A stretch of 64,000 nucleotides of DNA from contig JAAEMR010000186.1 of NCBI GenBank assembly GCA_024225395.1, positions 1 to 64,000 on the forward strand. The letters are read 5' to 3'. How positions within the stretch are numbered: the first letter of the stretch is position 1; each line of letters starts with the position of its first letter. Both the position numbers and the translations under genes were made by a program. The stretch is from Gammaproteobacteria bacterium (GTDB lineage Bacteria > Pseudomonadota > Gammaproteobacteria > GCA-001735895). This document shows positions 10,985-21,391 of the stretch, piece after piece. The notes under the pieces were generated by a model. It saw only the letters and a list, made by a program, of their open reading frames with translations, had not been told where the DNA came from and did not search any database.

Positions 10985-11073
10985 TGCCGATTATGATGTC
11001 CATTTAATTTTCAGCATAGAACGACGAATGAATCACCTGCAATCTCTAAATTCGGACTTCTGTCCTGCCCTTA

Positions 11074-12252
11074 TCAGCTCATATTATGAACCGCACTTTG
11101 TAAAACCAGCCTTTTTATCACGGCATTTTTGTCTACTACAGACATGCCCGCATCACGTATCCCACAAAGCGCAGGCGATTGCTGGGCATAGAACAGTTTC
11201 AACGCTGAAAATAAATGCGTCGCGGTAACCGCTTCAGCTTTTCTCTGTCGTTCAAAAGCACGTAATAATCGATACTGATAGACAGGCTGACCCGGCTTTA
11301 ACAAACCCTGCAATGCCGCGACATCAGCAAACCCGAGATTCACGCCCTGCCCGGCAAGAGGATGGACACCGTGCGCCGCATCACCCATTAATAACACGCG
11401 TCCATCCAGCCATTTATCGGCCGTGTGCCAGCTTAATGAGAAACCGGCCCTGGTACTCATCGCGGTAATAGAACCTAAGCGAAATTCAAAAGCTTCGCTC
11501 AGCTGCAACATGAAATCTTTATCCGGTAACTGCAACAATTCTTCGGCTCGAGCCGTATCTGCCGACCACACAATAGAGCTTTGCCCATTGGATAAAGGTA
11601 GAAATGCCAGGGGTCCTGTTACCAGAAAACGCTGCCATGCTGTACTCTCATGTGGTTTTTCAGTAGTGACGTTTGCCACTATGGCAGTTTGAGCATAGCT
11701 GCCAGAAGTCACTGGTAAGTTCAGCAATTTTCTCGCGGTGGATTCCCGACCATCAGCAGCTATCAACAGTTCAGCTTCCAGCATCGAGTTATTAGTTGTA
11801 CTGATTTGAACCCGGTCATCCAGCTGCTGCAGTGAAATAACTTCCTGTTGCTTGAAAATTTTAACATTGGGCAAAGGTTTCAGGTGCTGCAACAAAACTG
11901 CTTGCAGCAGACGATTCTCAACAATAGACCCCAGGTGAGAGGTAGCAATTTGCTCACTGCTAAATTGCATCAATGCAGATCCGTTCTCATGCCACACTTT
12001 CATTTTTTGATAATCACAACAGCGCAGCTGAGTCACATCATTCCACACGCCAAGCTCATGCAATAACTGCTGCGAAGCAGGGCTGATCGCAGAAACACGC
12101 AAATCAAAGTCTGCGGGCAATGCTGTGTTCAACTGATCTACATCCTGACGTTCGACCAGTCCGACGGAATACCCATTGCTGGCCAGTGCTAATGCCGTGG
12201 TTGCTCCAACCATTCCGGCACCCAGCACGAGTACATCAAATTTATTTTTCAT
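11074..12252 (-). CDS. ubiI: FAD-dependent 2-octaprenylphenol hydroxylase family (UbiI/UbiH/VisC)
   Basis: GxGxxG FAD motif (VLGAGMVGATTALAL), LMGDAAHGVHPLAGQGVNLGFAD motif; adjacent to ubiH and pepP as in other gammaproteobacteria. Start moved to M28 of the track ORF. Confidence 0.82.
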   Translation of the reverse strand: MKNKFDVLVLGAGMVGATTALALASNGYSVGLVERQDVDQLNTALPADFDLRVSAISPASQQLLHELGVWNDVTQLRCCDYQKMKVWHENGSALMQFSSEQIATSHLGSIVENRLLQAVLLQHLKPLPNVKIFKQQEVISLQQLDDRVQISTTNNSMLEAELLIAADGRESTARKLLNLPVTSGSYAQTAIVANVTTEKPHESTAWQRFLVTGPLAFLPLSNGQSSIVWSADTARAEELLQLPDKDFMLQLSEAFEFRLGSITAMSTRAGFSLSWHTADKWLDGRVLLMGDAAHGVHPLAGQGVNLGFADVAALQGLLKPGQPVYQYRLLRAFERQRKAEAVTATHLFSALKLFYAQQSPALCGIRDAGMSVVDKNAVIKRLVLQSAVHNMS

Positions 12253-13457
12253 CGAACACCTCGCATCAAGCTGGAACAGCCCGGACCATAACCCATACCT
12301 TGCCAGCTGACTTCCTTTTTCATCATCGGGCAAAGATCAAGAACTGCCAGAGCTCCTGCTCGCAAGTGATTTAATACCGGTAAATTATTGGAGAAAAGCT
12401 GAACCAGTCGATCGCCATAGTTTACAGCCTGATGCTGATCTTCAACCCGCTGCAACTGATAAACGTCCAGTTGTGACTGAACAACATCAGTTTGAAGGTT
12501 TACCCCTGATAATAAATCAAATAACACGCCAATATCCCGCAACGCAAGGTTAAACCCCTGGCCTGCCACCGGGTGTAAGGTGTTGGCTGCATTCCCAATT
12601 AAAACGGCTCGACCGGCTGCCAGCTGGTTTGCCCGGGTGAGTTTTAAATCGAAGCGAACTCTTGTGCCCACGCTATCCAGCAGACCTAATCTGTAGCCAA
12701 ACTGCCTGTAAACCTGCTGTATAAATTTTTCATCCGATAGTTGCGCCAGTGCTTCAGCCCTGGCGGGAGTATTCGTCCACACCATCGAATAACGCTGTTC
12801 GGGTAAAGGTAATAATGCCAGCGGACCATTATTGGTGAAGCGCTCAAAAGCAAAGTCACTGGAAGGCTGGTTAATCTTGATATTGGCAATAACAGCGGTC
12901 TGCTGATAGTCCCTGGTTTCAATACTAATACCCAGCTTCTCTCTCACTGAAGAATTGGCACCATCAGCCACAACCAGCAATAAAGTATTCAGCGTACTGG
13001 TTTCATTTGCAGACAGGTATTGAAGTTTGACAGCATCATCAGCCTGCTCAACGGTTTCAACTCGTGCAGGCGTAATAATCTGTATATTTTTTTCATTTTC
13101 AGCCACATTCAGTAATAGCTGAATCAGCAGATGATATTCGATCACATAACCCATCGCATCGAGCTGACAATCTTCAGCTTTCAGCCGGGTGACACCAAAG
13201 TGACCCGCACTCGACACATGAATATTAGTGATGGGAGCGACATTTTGCTGCAACTCAGGCCACAGTTCTAATGCTCTGAAAATTTGAATCGTAGAATACG
13301 AGAGTGCAATCGAGCGAGCATCCAGCTCAGCAGGTACTTCAGGTTTAAGATCCGAAGCTTCCAGTAATATCACCTCCCGCCCCTGGCGTGCAAAAGCGAT
13401 TGCGGCTGACAGCCCCACGAGACCTCCACCGACGATACATACTTCAGTTTTCATCAA
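12249..13457 (-). CDS. ubiH: 2-octaprenyl-6-methoxyphenyl hydroxylase UbiH
   Basis: VGGGLVGLSAAIAF FAD motif; HVSSAGHFGVTRL and HPVAGQGFNLALRD motifs; synteny pepP-ubiH-ubiI. Confidence 0.85.
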   Translation of the reverse strand: MMKTEVCIVGGGLVGLSAAIAFARQGREVILLEASDLKPEVPAELDARSIALSYSTIQIFRALELWPELQQNVAPITNIHVSSAGHFGVTRLKAEDCQLDAMGYVIEYHLLIQLLLNVAENEKNIQIITPARVETVEQADDAVKLQYLSANETSTLNTLLLVVADGANSSVREKLGISIETRDYQQTAVIANIKINQPSSDFAFERFTNNGPLALLPLPEQRYSMVWTNTPARAEALAQLSDEKFIQQVYRQFGYRLGLLDSVGTRVRFDLKLTRANQLAAGRAVLIGNAANTLHPVAGQGFNLALRDIGVLFDLLSGVNLQTDVVQSQLDVYQLQRVEDQHQAVNYGDRLVQLFSNNLPVLNHLRAGALAVLDLCPMMKKEVSWQGMGYGPGCSSLMRGVR

Positions 13458-13472
13458 GCTAATAATCCTGAT

Positions 13473-14777
13473 CTAGCCAGCCATCAGAGCTTCAACTTCA
13501 TCAACAGAAGATGGCAAACCGGCACTCAATACCTCATGCCCTTTAACGGTGACCAGCACATCATCTTCAATTCGGATGCCAATACCCCACCACTTCCTGT
13601 TAACCCCTTTGCTATTAGCAGGAATATAAAGCCCGGGTTCAACGGTTAGCACCATGCCCGGCTCCAGAACACGCCACTGCTCTCCCAGCTTGTAATCACC
13701 GACATCATGAACATCCAGGCCTAGCCAGTGCCCGGTGCGGTGCATATAAAAACGTTTATAAGCCTGATCTTTAATCAATTTCGCCAAGGTACCTTTTAGC
13801 AGTTTAAGCTCAATCAAGCCTTTAGTAATGACTCGCACAGCCGCATTATGCGGATCATTCCAGTGATTACCCGGCTTAACCTTGTTAATAGCAGCTTTTT
13901 GAGCCTGCAATACTAATTCATATAGTTCCCGTTGAGCCGGGCTAAAATGGCCATTGACCGGAAATGTTCGAGTGATATCCGACGCATAACCTTGCACTTC
14001 GCATCCGGCATCTATCAACAGCAAATCACCGTCCTTTAACTGATCAGAATTTTCAGTGTAATGAAGGATACAGCCATTCTCACCACTACCGACGATTGGA
14101 GGGTAAGCGTGCTGAGCATTATTCAAACAAAACTCGTGATTGTATTCAGCTTCAATACTGTATTCGTATTTACCCGGCTTGCATTGCTGCATCGCCCTTT
14201 TATGAGCAGCGACTGAAATTTTGGCCGCTTTTTTCATCAAGCTTATTTCAGAGCGGCTTTTATACAAACGCATGTCGTGCAATAGATGATCCAGAGACAC
14301 ATACTCATAAGGCACGTGCGCACCAGAGCGGGACCTGGCTTTAATCTGGTTAACCCAGACCATTAACTGCTGATCAAAATCCGCATAACGCCCCATAAAG
14401 TGAAACACCTTTTGTCTACCTTCTAACATTCCGGGCAAAATATCATCGATATCGTCAATCGGAAACGAGTCATCTGCGGCAAAGTCCTCGATTGCTCCCT
14501 GTTGACCTGCGCGACGCCCGTGCCAGGTTTCCTGCTCCGGATCTTTTTCACGACAGAACAGAATATATTCACCATGCTTGCGGCCGGGAATCAGCACTAA
14601 CACTGCATCCGGCTCATTAAAGCCCGTCAGATACAGGAAGTCACTATCCTGTCGAAAAATATAATCCACATCACGATTGCGAGTCTGTTCAGAAGCCGAA
14701 GACAGGATAGCAATATTGCCCTTCCCGACCATTTTCATTAATTGATTACGTCGACGTTTAAACTCTGTTGGAGTCAT
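13473..14777 (-). CDS. pepP: Xaa-Pro aminopeptidase P
   Basis: Full-length PepP; metal-binding motifs DAGCEVQGYASDITRTFP, GHWLGLDVHDVG, EPGLYI. Confidence 0.93.
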   Translation of the reverse strand: MTPTEFKRRRNQLMKMVGKGNIAILSSASEQTRNRDVDYIFRQDSDFLYLTGFNEPDAVLVLIPGRKHGEYILFCREKDPEQETWHGRRAGQQGAIEDFAADDSFPIDDIDDILPGMLEGRQKVFHFMGRYADFDQQLMVWVNQIKARSRSGAHVPYEYVSLDHLLHDMRLYKSRSEISLMKKAAKISVAAHKRAMQQCKPGKYEYSIEAEYNHEFCLNNAQHAYPPIVGSGENGCILHYTENSDQLKDGDLLLIDAGCEVQGYASDITRTFPVNGHFSPAQRELYELVLQAQKAAINKVKPGNHWNDPHNAAVRVITKGLIELKLLKGTLAKLIKDQAYKRFYMHRTGHWLGLDVHDVGDYKLGEQWRVLEPGMVLTVEPGLYIPANSKGVNRKWWGIGIRIEDDVLVTVKGHEVLSAGLPSSVDEVEALMAG

Positions 14778-14831
14778 TCAAGTAGCCTCATGGTTGGTCT
14801 GTATTTTATCTGTATCAAAAAAAATAAGGGC

Positions 14832-15012
14832 ATTTACTATGGAGAGCACGAAGTTTTAAACTTATTTGGCATAATAGATTCAGCTCTTATTTTTAAAATT
14901 TAGTACTTAACCTTTATTTAATGTCTTTCTTTGTGTGCTTCGTGATCTCGGCAACTGCTCCTGCGTTGCTCTACCTACGGGCGTCCTGCCCTAGTTCGTG
15001 GTGAACATGTTT
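14832..15012. repeat. CTTCGTG-type inverted-repeat element, copy A (composite)
   Basis: TTTACTATGGAGAGCACGAAG ... TTTGTGTGCTTCGTGAT ... GTTCGTGGTGAACATG. Confidence 0.5.
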
Positions 15013-15043
15013 TGACTTTATATTTACACTAATTAGTTTCCAT

Positions 15044-15586
15044 TTATTGCAACGATGGTGAAGGCATTATCGGGTTAACTTCTTCATTCATATAAATGAC
15101 TGATAGCCTCACATGCTCAACAATTTCGGCATAAACTGCTTCAGTTTCTTCGGTTTCTTCTTCGTCATGTCCAAGCTGACTGATTTCCAGCAAGTCCTCA
15201 AGACATTCTCGCCCCTGTTCAGATAAATGACTGACCAGAGCTTCACCATTAACCGCCAGACCATACAGGAAGCCCTGGCTCCAGCTAGCAAGCCCTAACA
15301 AACGAATTGCAAACTCTTCACTTTCATCCGGCAATAGCAATTCCAAACACATGTCTTCAGCATTAAGCTGCTCCTTACTCATATCAAATAACTGCTGTAA
15401 CAACTGAAGACTCTCCTGCGCCAGTAAATCTCCCTGATCTGGAATATTATCCAGCGTAAATTTCAGCCATTTGGAGATATCCTGCTGCCCGAGCAATAGT
15501 CCACACAAGGTGCCATGTGCCTCGGAAGCATCGGTGACCGCCTGTAACTTTTCGAGGGCATTTTGGATGCTATCAAATTCAAGCAT
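15044..15586 (-). CDS. ygfB: UPF0149 family protein (YgfB/YecA)
   Basis: SEAHGTLCGLL motif, SQGFLYGL; position upstream of pepP. Confidence 0.85.
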   Translation of the reverse strand: MLEFDSIQNALEKLQAVTDASEAHGTLCGLLLGQQDISKWLKFTLDNIPDQGDLLAQESLQLLQQLFDMSKEQLNAEDMCLELLLPDESEEFAIRLLGLASWSQGFLYGLAVNGEALVSHLSEQGRECLEDLLEISQLGHDEEETEETEAVYAEIVEHVRLSVIYMNEEVNPIMPSPSLQ

Positions 15587-15802
15587 GGGGTAAATTCATC
15601 ATCATTCAGTAAAAATTTATTTTATATTATTTTTCCAAAACTAAAAACAGAATCTCGATTAACTGATCCAAAGTATAAATTTACTGGTTTTTTTCTGAAA
15701 ACTCTCTGATAATCAGGTAAATTTCGGGATCTATGATATAAATAAATTTAGCAAACAGAAAATCGCTGTTGACAGTTAATCATTGATCTTCAAAAATACC
15801 TT

Positions 15803-16033
15803 ATGGATTCCAACGATAAAAACTTTTCCGAGTCAGACCTGCATAACCTTGAGCATCAGATTGATGAACTCATCAAGACAATAGGCGACCTTAAGAAGGA
15901 AAATACCAGCTTACGCCATCAACATGACCACCTGGTCACAGAGCGCTCACAGTTAATAGAAAAGACCGAACTGGCCCGTACCAGAGTTGAAGCTATGATA
16001 ACACGATTAAGATCCCTGGAATTAGGTTCATGA
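15803..16033 (+). CDS. Small coiled-coil protein upstream of zapA (TIGR02449-like/ZapB-like)
   Basis: 76 aa heptad-rich coiled coil directly upstream of zapA. Confidence 0.7.
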   Translation: MDSNDKNFSESDLHNLEHQIDELIKTIGDLKKENTSLRHQHDHLVTERSQLIEKTELARTRVEAMITRLRSLELGS

Positions 16034-16341
16034 GTAACGCTTTACCCATCAACATTACTATTCTCGATAAAGAGTATAAGATTGCCTGCCCTTCTGGAGA
16101 GCAGTCTGCTTTACTGGCTTCAGCAGAATATCTTGACAGCAAAATGCGCGAAGTTAGAGACAGTGGAAGCATTATTGGCTCGGAACGCATAGCCGTCATC
16201 ACGGCACTGAATATCGCGCATGAGTTGCTCAACTCAAATCAACTACAGGATAATTTAAGCGAAATTCTTCCTCCTCGACTCAAGGATCTTGAACACAAAA
16301 TCTCTGAAGCTTTACACAACGCTCGTCAAATGGACATTTAA
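16030..16341 (+). CDS. zapA: Cell division protein ZapA
   Basis: PINITILDKEYKIACPSGEQSALLASAEYLDSKM matches ZapA N-terminus. Confidence 0.9.
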   Translation: MSNALPINITILDKEYKIACPSGEQSALLASAEYLDSKMREVRDSGSIIGSERIAVITALNIAHELLNSNQLQDNLSEILPPRLKDLEHKISEALHNARQMDI

Positions 16342-16420
16342 TGACCCGGGTCACATTATTAAAAAAATCATTAGTGATAGTCGTGCAAAATTTAAAAAAC
16401 TGGGGTATAGTTTTAATTAT

Positions 16421-16597
16421 CAACTGCGGTGTTCGTTAGCACCTTCATATATCCTTGAGCCTATTTATCAACTTCGGGATTTATAGTGTTATTCTGGTGT
16501 GCATGCCCGAGTTAAATCGGGAAGCCTGATGAACAACCGTTTATCCCCCCTGAACTGTCCGGTTCAAGGTTGATAGAGCGCGACGGCACCGTGGTTG
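16421..16597 (+). ncRNA. ssrS: 6S RNA
   Basis: Lies between zapA and fau/ygfA, the canonical location; closing stem CAACUGCGGUG / CACCGUGGUUG pairs over 11 bp with two wobbles; internal segment GCATGCCCGAGTTAAATCGGGAAGCC and CCTGAACTGTCCGGTTCAAGG resemble E. coli 6S RNA segments. Confidence 0.88.
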
Positions 16598-16613
16598 GTA
16601 ACCTTTAATCATC

Positions 16614-17207
16614 ATGAACCCTACAAATATCCGTCAACAATATCGTCACATCAGGCGACAACTCCCTGAAAGTACCCAGTCTCTTCACGCTTCCCTGTTA
16701 AAACAGAACATAAACGACTTATTAGGTTCACCCAAAGCACTTAAAATTGCGGCTTATATTGCAACCCAGGGCGAAATCTCATTAAAACCGTGGATTGCAG
16801 AAAACAAACATCATCAAATTTTCTTACCCAAGTTGTACGAAGTTAATGCTCCAGAACTACGATTTGCAGAACTTACAAAGGATACCCAATGGGAAAAAAA
16901 TCGGTTTAATATCCTTGAACCCGAAGCAAGCTGGGAAAACACCTTACTGCCTCAACAGCTGGATATTGTACTGATACCACTGGTCGCTTTTGACCGAGAA
17001 GGGCACAGGCTCGGCATGGGTGGTGGTTATTACGACCGAAGCTTTGCATTCAGGCTTACCCAGAAAAATAACTCACAACCTAAATTAATCGGAGTTGCTC
17101 ATAGCTGTCAGGAATACCCGCAATTATCACAGCAAAGCTGGGATGTACCGCTGGATAGCATCATTACTGAAAAGGAAGTAATTACGTCAGAACCGGGTAC
17201 CAACTAA
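16614..17207 (+). CDS. fau: 5-formyltetrahydrofolate cyclo-ligase
   Basis: GHRLGMGGGYYDRSF motif; downstream of 6S RNA. Confidence 0.92.
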   Translation: MNPTNIRQQYRHIRRQLPESTQSLHASLLKQNINDLLGSPKALKIAAYIATQGEISLKPWIAENKHHQIFLPKLYEVNAPELRFAELTKDTQWEKNRFNILEPEASWENTLLPQQLDIVLIPLVAFDREGHRLGMGGGYYDRSFAFRLTQKNNSQPKLIGVAHSCQEYPQLSQQSWDVPLDSIITEKEVITSEPGTN

Positions 17208-18731
17208 CTATTGAAGAAACAATCGATACGCCCGATTATCAGTCTCTTCCCAGTTTGGAAAATTCAGTTGCTTTAAAAATAGCTTAAAGTCTTTATGCTC
17301 TGGCTTATCTACCTGTATGCCCATCAAGATACGACCGTAATCAGCACCGTGGTTTCGATAATGAAACAGGCTGATATTCCATCGACGTCCAACCTCGGTC
17401 AAGAATTTTAGCAATGCACCCGGCTTTTCGGGAAATTGAAAACGATACAACAGCTCATTTTCCACACCCTTTCCCGGACAACCTCCAACCATATAACGAG
17501 TATGCAGCTTAGCCACTTCATTATCAGTCATATCATCGACAATATAATTTTTGCTTTGAAGATGTTTAATAATCTGCTCTTTTTCCTCAACCCCATTGGA
17601 CAGCTGAATACCGGCAAAAACCCGTGCTTTTTTGGCATCAGAATAACGATAATTAAATTCAGTTATCTGTCGCTTACCGATCAAGTTGCAAAATTTCTTG
17701 AAGCTACCCGGCTTTTCGGGTATTTCAACGGCCAGCAAAGCTTCACGTTGCTCACCAATTTCAGCTCGTTCAGAGACATGGCGTAAGCGATCAAAATTCA
17801 TATTCGCCCCGCTATTAATCGCCACCAGGGTCTGATCTTGAATATTGTGCAATTCAACATATTTTTTTAACCCTGCCAAAGACACGGCACCCGCCGGTTC
17901 ACAGATTGCCCGTGTATCATCGTAAGTATCTTTAATAGCCGCACAAATCTGATCGGTAGAGACCGTGATGACATCATCAACCAGGTCACGGATCATTTTA
18001 TAAGTATTTTGACCGATCTGACTCACCGCAACACCATCAGCAAAAATACCTACTTCTTTCAATTTCACCCGTCGATTAGCCTTCATAGCCGCTGCCAGGC
18101 AGGCCGCATCTTCAGGCTCAACGCCTATCACTTTAATTGAGGGCTTTACTGCTTTAAGAAATCCAGCGATACCTGCAAGTAAACCACCACCACCCACCGG
18201 GACGAAAATAGTTTCAATCCCATCGGGATATTGACGCATAATTTCATGCGCAATAGTTCCCTGCCCCGCCATCACATCGATATCATCATAGGGATGAACA
18301 AATGACAGCTTTTCCCGTTCAGCCAGGTGCAAAGAATGTTGATAGGCCCCGTCAAAATTATCTCCGTTTAAAACTACCTTGGCACCATAAGATTTAACCG
18401 CATTTATTTTAATAGACGGTGTGGTTAGCGGCATGACAATAATCGCCTGAATTTTTAGCTTTTGTGCAGCCAGTGCAACACCCTGTGCATGGTTACCTGC
18501 CGATGCCGTAATGACTCCTTTTAACTCTGGATGTTTTTTAACAACCTGAAACACTTTATTAAAAGCACCTCTCAGCTTGAATGAAAAAACCGCCTGCAGA
18601 TCTTCTCTTTTCAGTAAAACCCGGTTACCCAGACGCTTAGACATCCCCGGCATATTATCCAGCGGAGACTCAATCGCCACATCATATACACGTGCAGTTA
18701 AAACTTTTTCCAGAAAATTTGGTACGACCAT
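17208..18731 (-). CDS. ilvA: Threonine ammonia-lyase, biosynthetic
   Basis: KREDLQAVFSFKLRGA PLP motif, VPVGGGGLLAG, two C-terminal ACT-like regulatory domains. Confidence 0.95.
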   Translation of the reverse strand: MVVPNFLEKVLTARVYDVAIESPLDNMPGMSKRLGNRVLLKREDLQAVFSFKLRGAFNKVFQVVKKHPELKGVITASAGNHAQGVALAAQKLKIQAIIVMPLTTPSIKINAVKSYGAKVVLNGDNFDGAYQHSLHLAEREKLSFVHPYDDIDVMAGQGTIAHEIMRQYPDGIETIFVPVGGGGLLAGIAGFLKAVKPSIKVIGVEPEDAACLAAAMKANRRVKLKEVGIFADGVAVSQIGQNTYKMIRDLVDDVITVSTDQICAAIKDTYDDTRAICEPAGAVSLAGLKKYVELHNIQDQTLVAINSGANMNFDRLRHVSERAEIGEQREALLAVEIPEKPGSFKKFCNLIGKRQITEFNYRYSDAKKARVFAGIQLSNGVEEKEQIIKHLQSKNYIVDDMTDNEVAKLHTRYMVGGCPGKGVENELLYRFQFPEKPGALLKFLTEVGRRWNISLFHYRNHGADYGRILMGIQVDKPEHKDFKLFLKQLNFPNWEETDNRAYRLFLQ

Positions 18732-18880
18732 GCCTAACCCTCAAAATGTTCAGGCATTATCAGCAATGAAATCTCTACAGGCAATAGAAAATCCCCTGTT
18801 AGACTCAAACACATCAGCTTTTTCATACTCAACTTCAAATTCTAGGTTACAATCCTGTCAACATTTAATATGGAAAGATT

Positions 18881-19543
18881 ATGACAGCAGACGAAAAGAA
18901 AAAATTAGCCGCTTATGCGGCACTCGAATATGTAGAAGCAGGCTCAGTTATCGGCGTAGGAACCGGATCGACGGTTAACCATTTTATCGATGCCATTGCT
19001 GAAAAAATGAAGGGCTCAGTTGAAGCAGCTGTTTCGAGCTCCGAAGCTTCATCAGAGAGAATGAAGCAACACGGCATCCCAGTGATAGACTTGAATGCCG
19101 CAGGAGAACTGTCCATTTATGTCGATGGCGCTGACGAGTCCAACCGACACCTACACCTTATCAAAGGTGGCGGCGGCGCATTGACACGGGAAAAAATTGT
19201 TGCAGCTGCCAGCAAAACATTTGTATGCATTGCAGATGACACCAAACTTGTCGATGTAATGGGTGAATTCCCGCTACCCGTAGAAGTCATCCCAATGGCC
19301 AGAAGTCTGGTTGCCAGAGAACTGGTTAAGCTGGGTGGCCAACCCGTCTGGCGTGAAGATTTTATTACCGATAATGGCAACATTATTCTGGACGTTCATA
19401 ATCTGAAAATTATGGAACCTATGAAGCTGGAAACCCAGATCAATCAAATGGCTGGAGTCGTTACGGTTGGAATATTTGCTCACCGTTCAGCAGATGTCTT
19501 ATTGCTTGGCGGAGAAGACGGCGTTCAGACTATCAAAGTCTAG
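18881..19543 (+). CDS. rpiA: Ribose-5-phosphate isomerase A
   Basis: [35 protein letters not shown] motifs. Confidence 0.96.
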   Translation: MTADEKKKLAAYAALEYVEAGSVIGVGTGSTVNHFIDAIAEKMKGSVEAAVSSSEASSERMKQHGIPVIDLNAAGELSIYVDGADESNRHLHLIKGGGGALTREKIVAAASKTFVCIADDTKLVDVMGEFPLPVEVIPMARSLVARELVKLGGQPVWREDFITDNGNIILDVHNLKIMEPMKLETQINQMAGVVTVGIFAHRSADVLLLGGEDGVQTIKV

Positions 19544-19599
19544 CATTTAAAGGTGATCTGGTGCGCACGGACGGCGCACCGGTCGTTCTATTCAAGGCT

Positions 19600-20307
19600 T
19601 TACATATCATCAGGCACAATTACAGTCAAACCTAGCGATTGCCAAACCTGCATCCCACCACGATAATAAAGAATTTTTTTTGCAGGATAACCTAACTCTA
19701 ACAAGCCCTTTATCGCTCTAGGGGACTGCCCACACCACATTCCGTTACACCAGATAATCAGCTTTTTAGCCGAAGTAAAATCCCACTCATCAGTTTTCAG
19801 CTCTCCCCCCATCATACCCATCTCTTCAATTGCTCTTGAGAAACCACCTACTTCCCCTCTTCTCTTGGCTCCCAGTATTTTCATCATATCGATCAACAGC
19901 GGATCATCAATATCCAGCGAAAAGACAGTAAATGGAATATTGATTGAGCCAGGTATTGTACCTCGATTCCACCACGCAGGCGTTCTGGCATCAATAATCA
20001 ACCCGTCACCATCAAGCAGCTCTGTTTCCATAAAATCAAAAATTTCCAGTTGAGCAATCGTTTTAACACCCTCACCAGCATCCATCGGTTGAATACAAAA
20101 TGGCGGACATTTCCTCGAGGTCTTGGCAAAACCTCCTTCAAGCCTATGATCCTGATCCTGAATTCTCTGGATTTTAATCAATTTATCTTTATGAATAACT
20201 TCAACGAACTCTCTATCAGAAGTCAGTTTCACATCAATAGCATTAGCACTGGAAATCCATACCAATGAACATAGAATAAATATATTTCTAAACATACGGT
20301 TCCCCAT
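19600..20307 (-). CDS. Secreted rhodanese-like domain protein
   Basis: Signal peptide; DARTPAWWNRGTIPGSINIPF and WCNGMWCGQSPRAIKGLLELGY (active-site Cys loop). Confidence 0.85.
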   Translation of the reverse strand: MGNRMFRNIFILCSLVWISSANAIDVKLTSDREFVEVIHKDKLIKIQRIQDQDHRLEGGFAKTSRKCPPFCIQPMDAGEGVKTIAQLEIFDFMETELLDGDGLIIDARTPAWWNRGTIPGSINIPFTVFSLDIDDPLLIDMMKILGAKRRGEVGGFSRAIEEMGMMGGELKTDEWDFTSAKKLIIWCNGMWCGQSPRAIKGLLELGYPAKKILYYRGGMQVWQSLGLTVIVPDDM

Positions 20308-20738
20308 TAATTTTTGCCTACCTGTATTATTTTTTTCCTTATCATGGCCGGATCAGAATTTGATTGATAATACCGATAAACTTCTTCTTTCTTCGGTTGT
20401 GATAATCGCTTATAGAAAAGATAACTCCCTATGTAGTTATCTTTCAATACAAGTTCAAAATGTTGTTGTGACAGCCCGGGGAACAGCTCTGTAATACCTC
20501 CACCTTTACTGTCATTTAAACCTTGACTGAAAAGCTTAATATCCCTGGAAGGTGTTTTTTTCTGGCCATCTTTTGTCTGGTCATCCAGATTTAAATCAGA
20601 AGCTTCACCTTCCAGCAACTTAAGATAATCTGCATTTTCCTGCGAGTAGACGCTATTCGATAATAATAGGAGAAATAAAACCACTATCCATAGCATCGCT
20701 TTAATTTTCCTTTGTATATTCCAGATGAAATACATCAA
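20307..20738 (-). CDS. Small secreted protein of unknown function coupled to the rhodanese gene
   Basis: Signal peptide; stop overlaps downstream start codon (TAATG). Confidence 0.6.
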   Translation of the reverse strand: MMYFIWNIQRKIKAMLWIVVLFLLLLSNSVYSQENADYLKLLEGEASDLNLDDQTKDGQKKTPSRDIKLFSQGLNDSKGGGITELFPGLSQQHFELVLKDNYIGSYLFYKRLSQPKKEEVYRYYQSNSDPAMIRKKIIQVGKN

Positions 20739-20942
20739 AGTAATACCTGCTGAATGACAATAAAAATATCTCTTATGAATAAGAGCATAGACTACTGTAC
20801 ATTTTAAATAATAATTATTTACACTTATTTTTTTGTAAAAGAGTAAGCCTGACCACCCATATTGTCAAGAACTGCGCAAACTAAAACTCATTTAATTACA
20901 TAAACTTACATCCTTTTATTAAAAACCAACATTAATAACGCA

Positions 20943-20973
20943 CAAAAAAAAACCTGCCGAAGCAGGTTTTTTT
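20943..20973 (-). terminator. Rho-independent terminator after rpsI
   Basis: AAAAAAAAACCTGCcgaaGCAGGTTTTTTT: hairpin with T/A runs on both sides. Confidence 0.85.
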
Positions 20974-20989
20974 GAAAACGTTGAATAGT

Positions 20990-21382
20990 CTAACGTTTTG
21001 AGAACTGAGTCGCTCTACGAGCTTTGCGTAAACCCACTTTCTTACGTTCAACTTCTCTTGCATCACGCGTGACATAACCTTCTTTCCTGAATGCAGGCCT
21101 GAAAGTTTCATCATATTGCATCAAGGCACGTGTGATACCGAGTCTAATTGCTCCAGCCTGACCACTTGGACCGCCACCTTCTACAGACACATTAACATCA
21201 AACTTTTCAGATAAGTCGACAGTTTCTAATGGCTGACGAACAACCATACGAGATGTTTCACGACCAAAATAATCTTCAATAGATTTTTTATTGATGGTGA
21301 TACTTCCACTACCTGATTTCAAATAAACGCGAGCTGATGAGCTTTTGCGACGGCCAGTTCCATAATACTGTTCTGTAGACAT
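20990..21382 (-). CDS. rpsI: 30S ribosomal protein S9
   Basis: Full-length match pattern ending [11 protein letters not shown]. Confidence 0.98.
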   Translation of the reverse strand: MSTEQYYGTGRRKSSSARVYLKSGSGSITINKKSIEDYFGRETSRMVVRQPLETVDLSEKFDVNVSVEGGGPSGQAGAIRLGITRALMQYDETFRPAFRKEGYVTRDAREVERKKVGLRKARRATQFSKR

Positions 21383-21391
21383 AGTTTTCTC

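Noticed and set aside
16289-16486. Small ORF between zapA and fau
   Set aside because: Overlaps zapA 3' end and the 6S RNA gene; no protein features.
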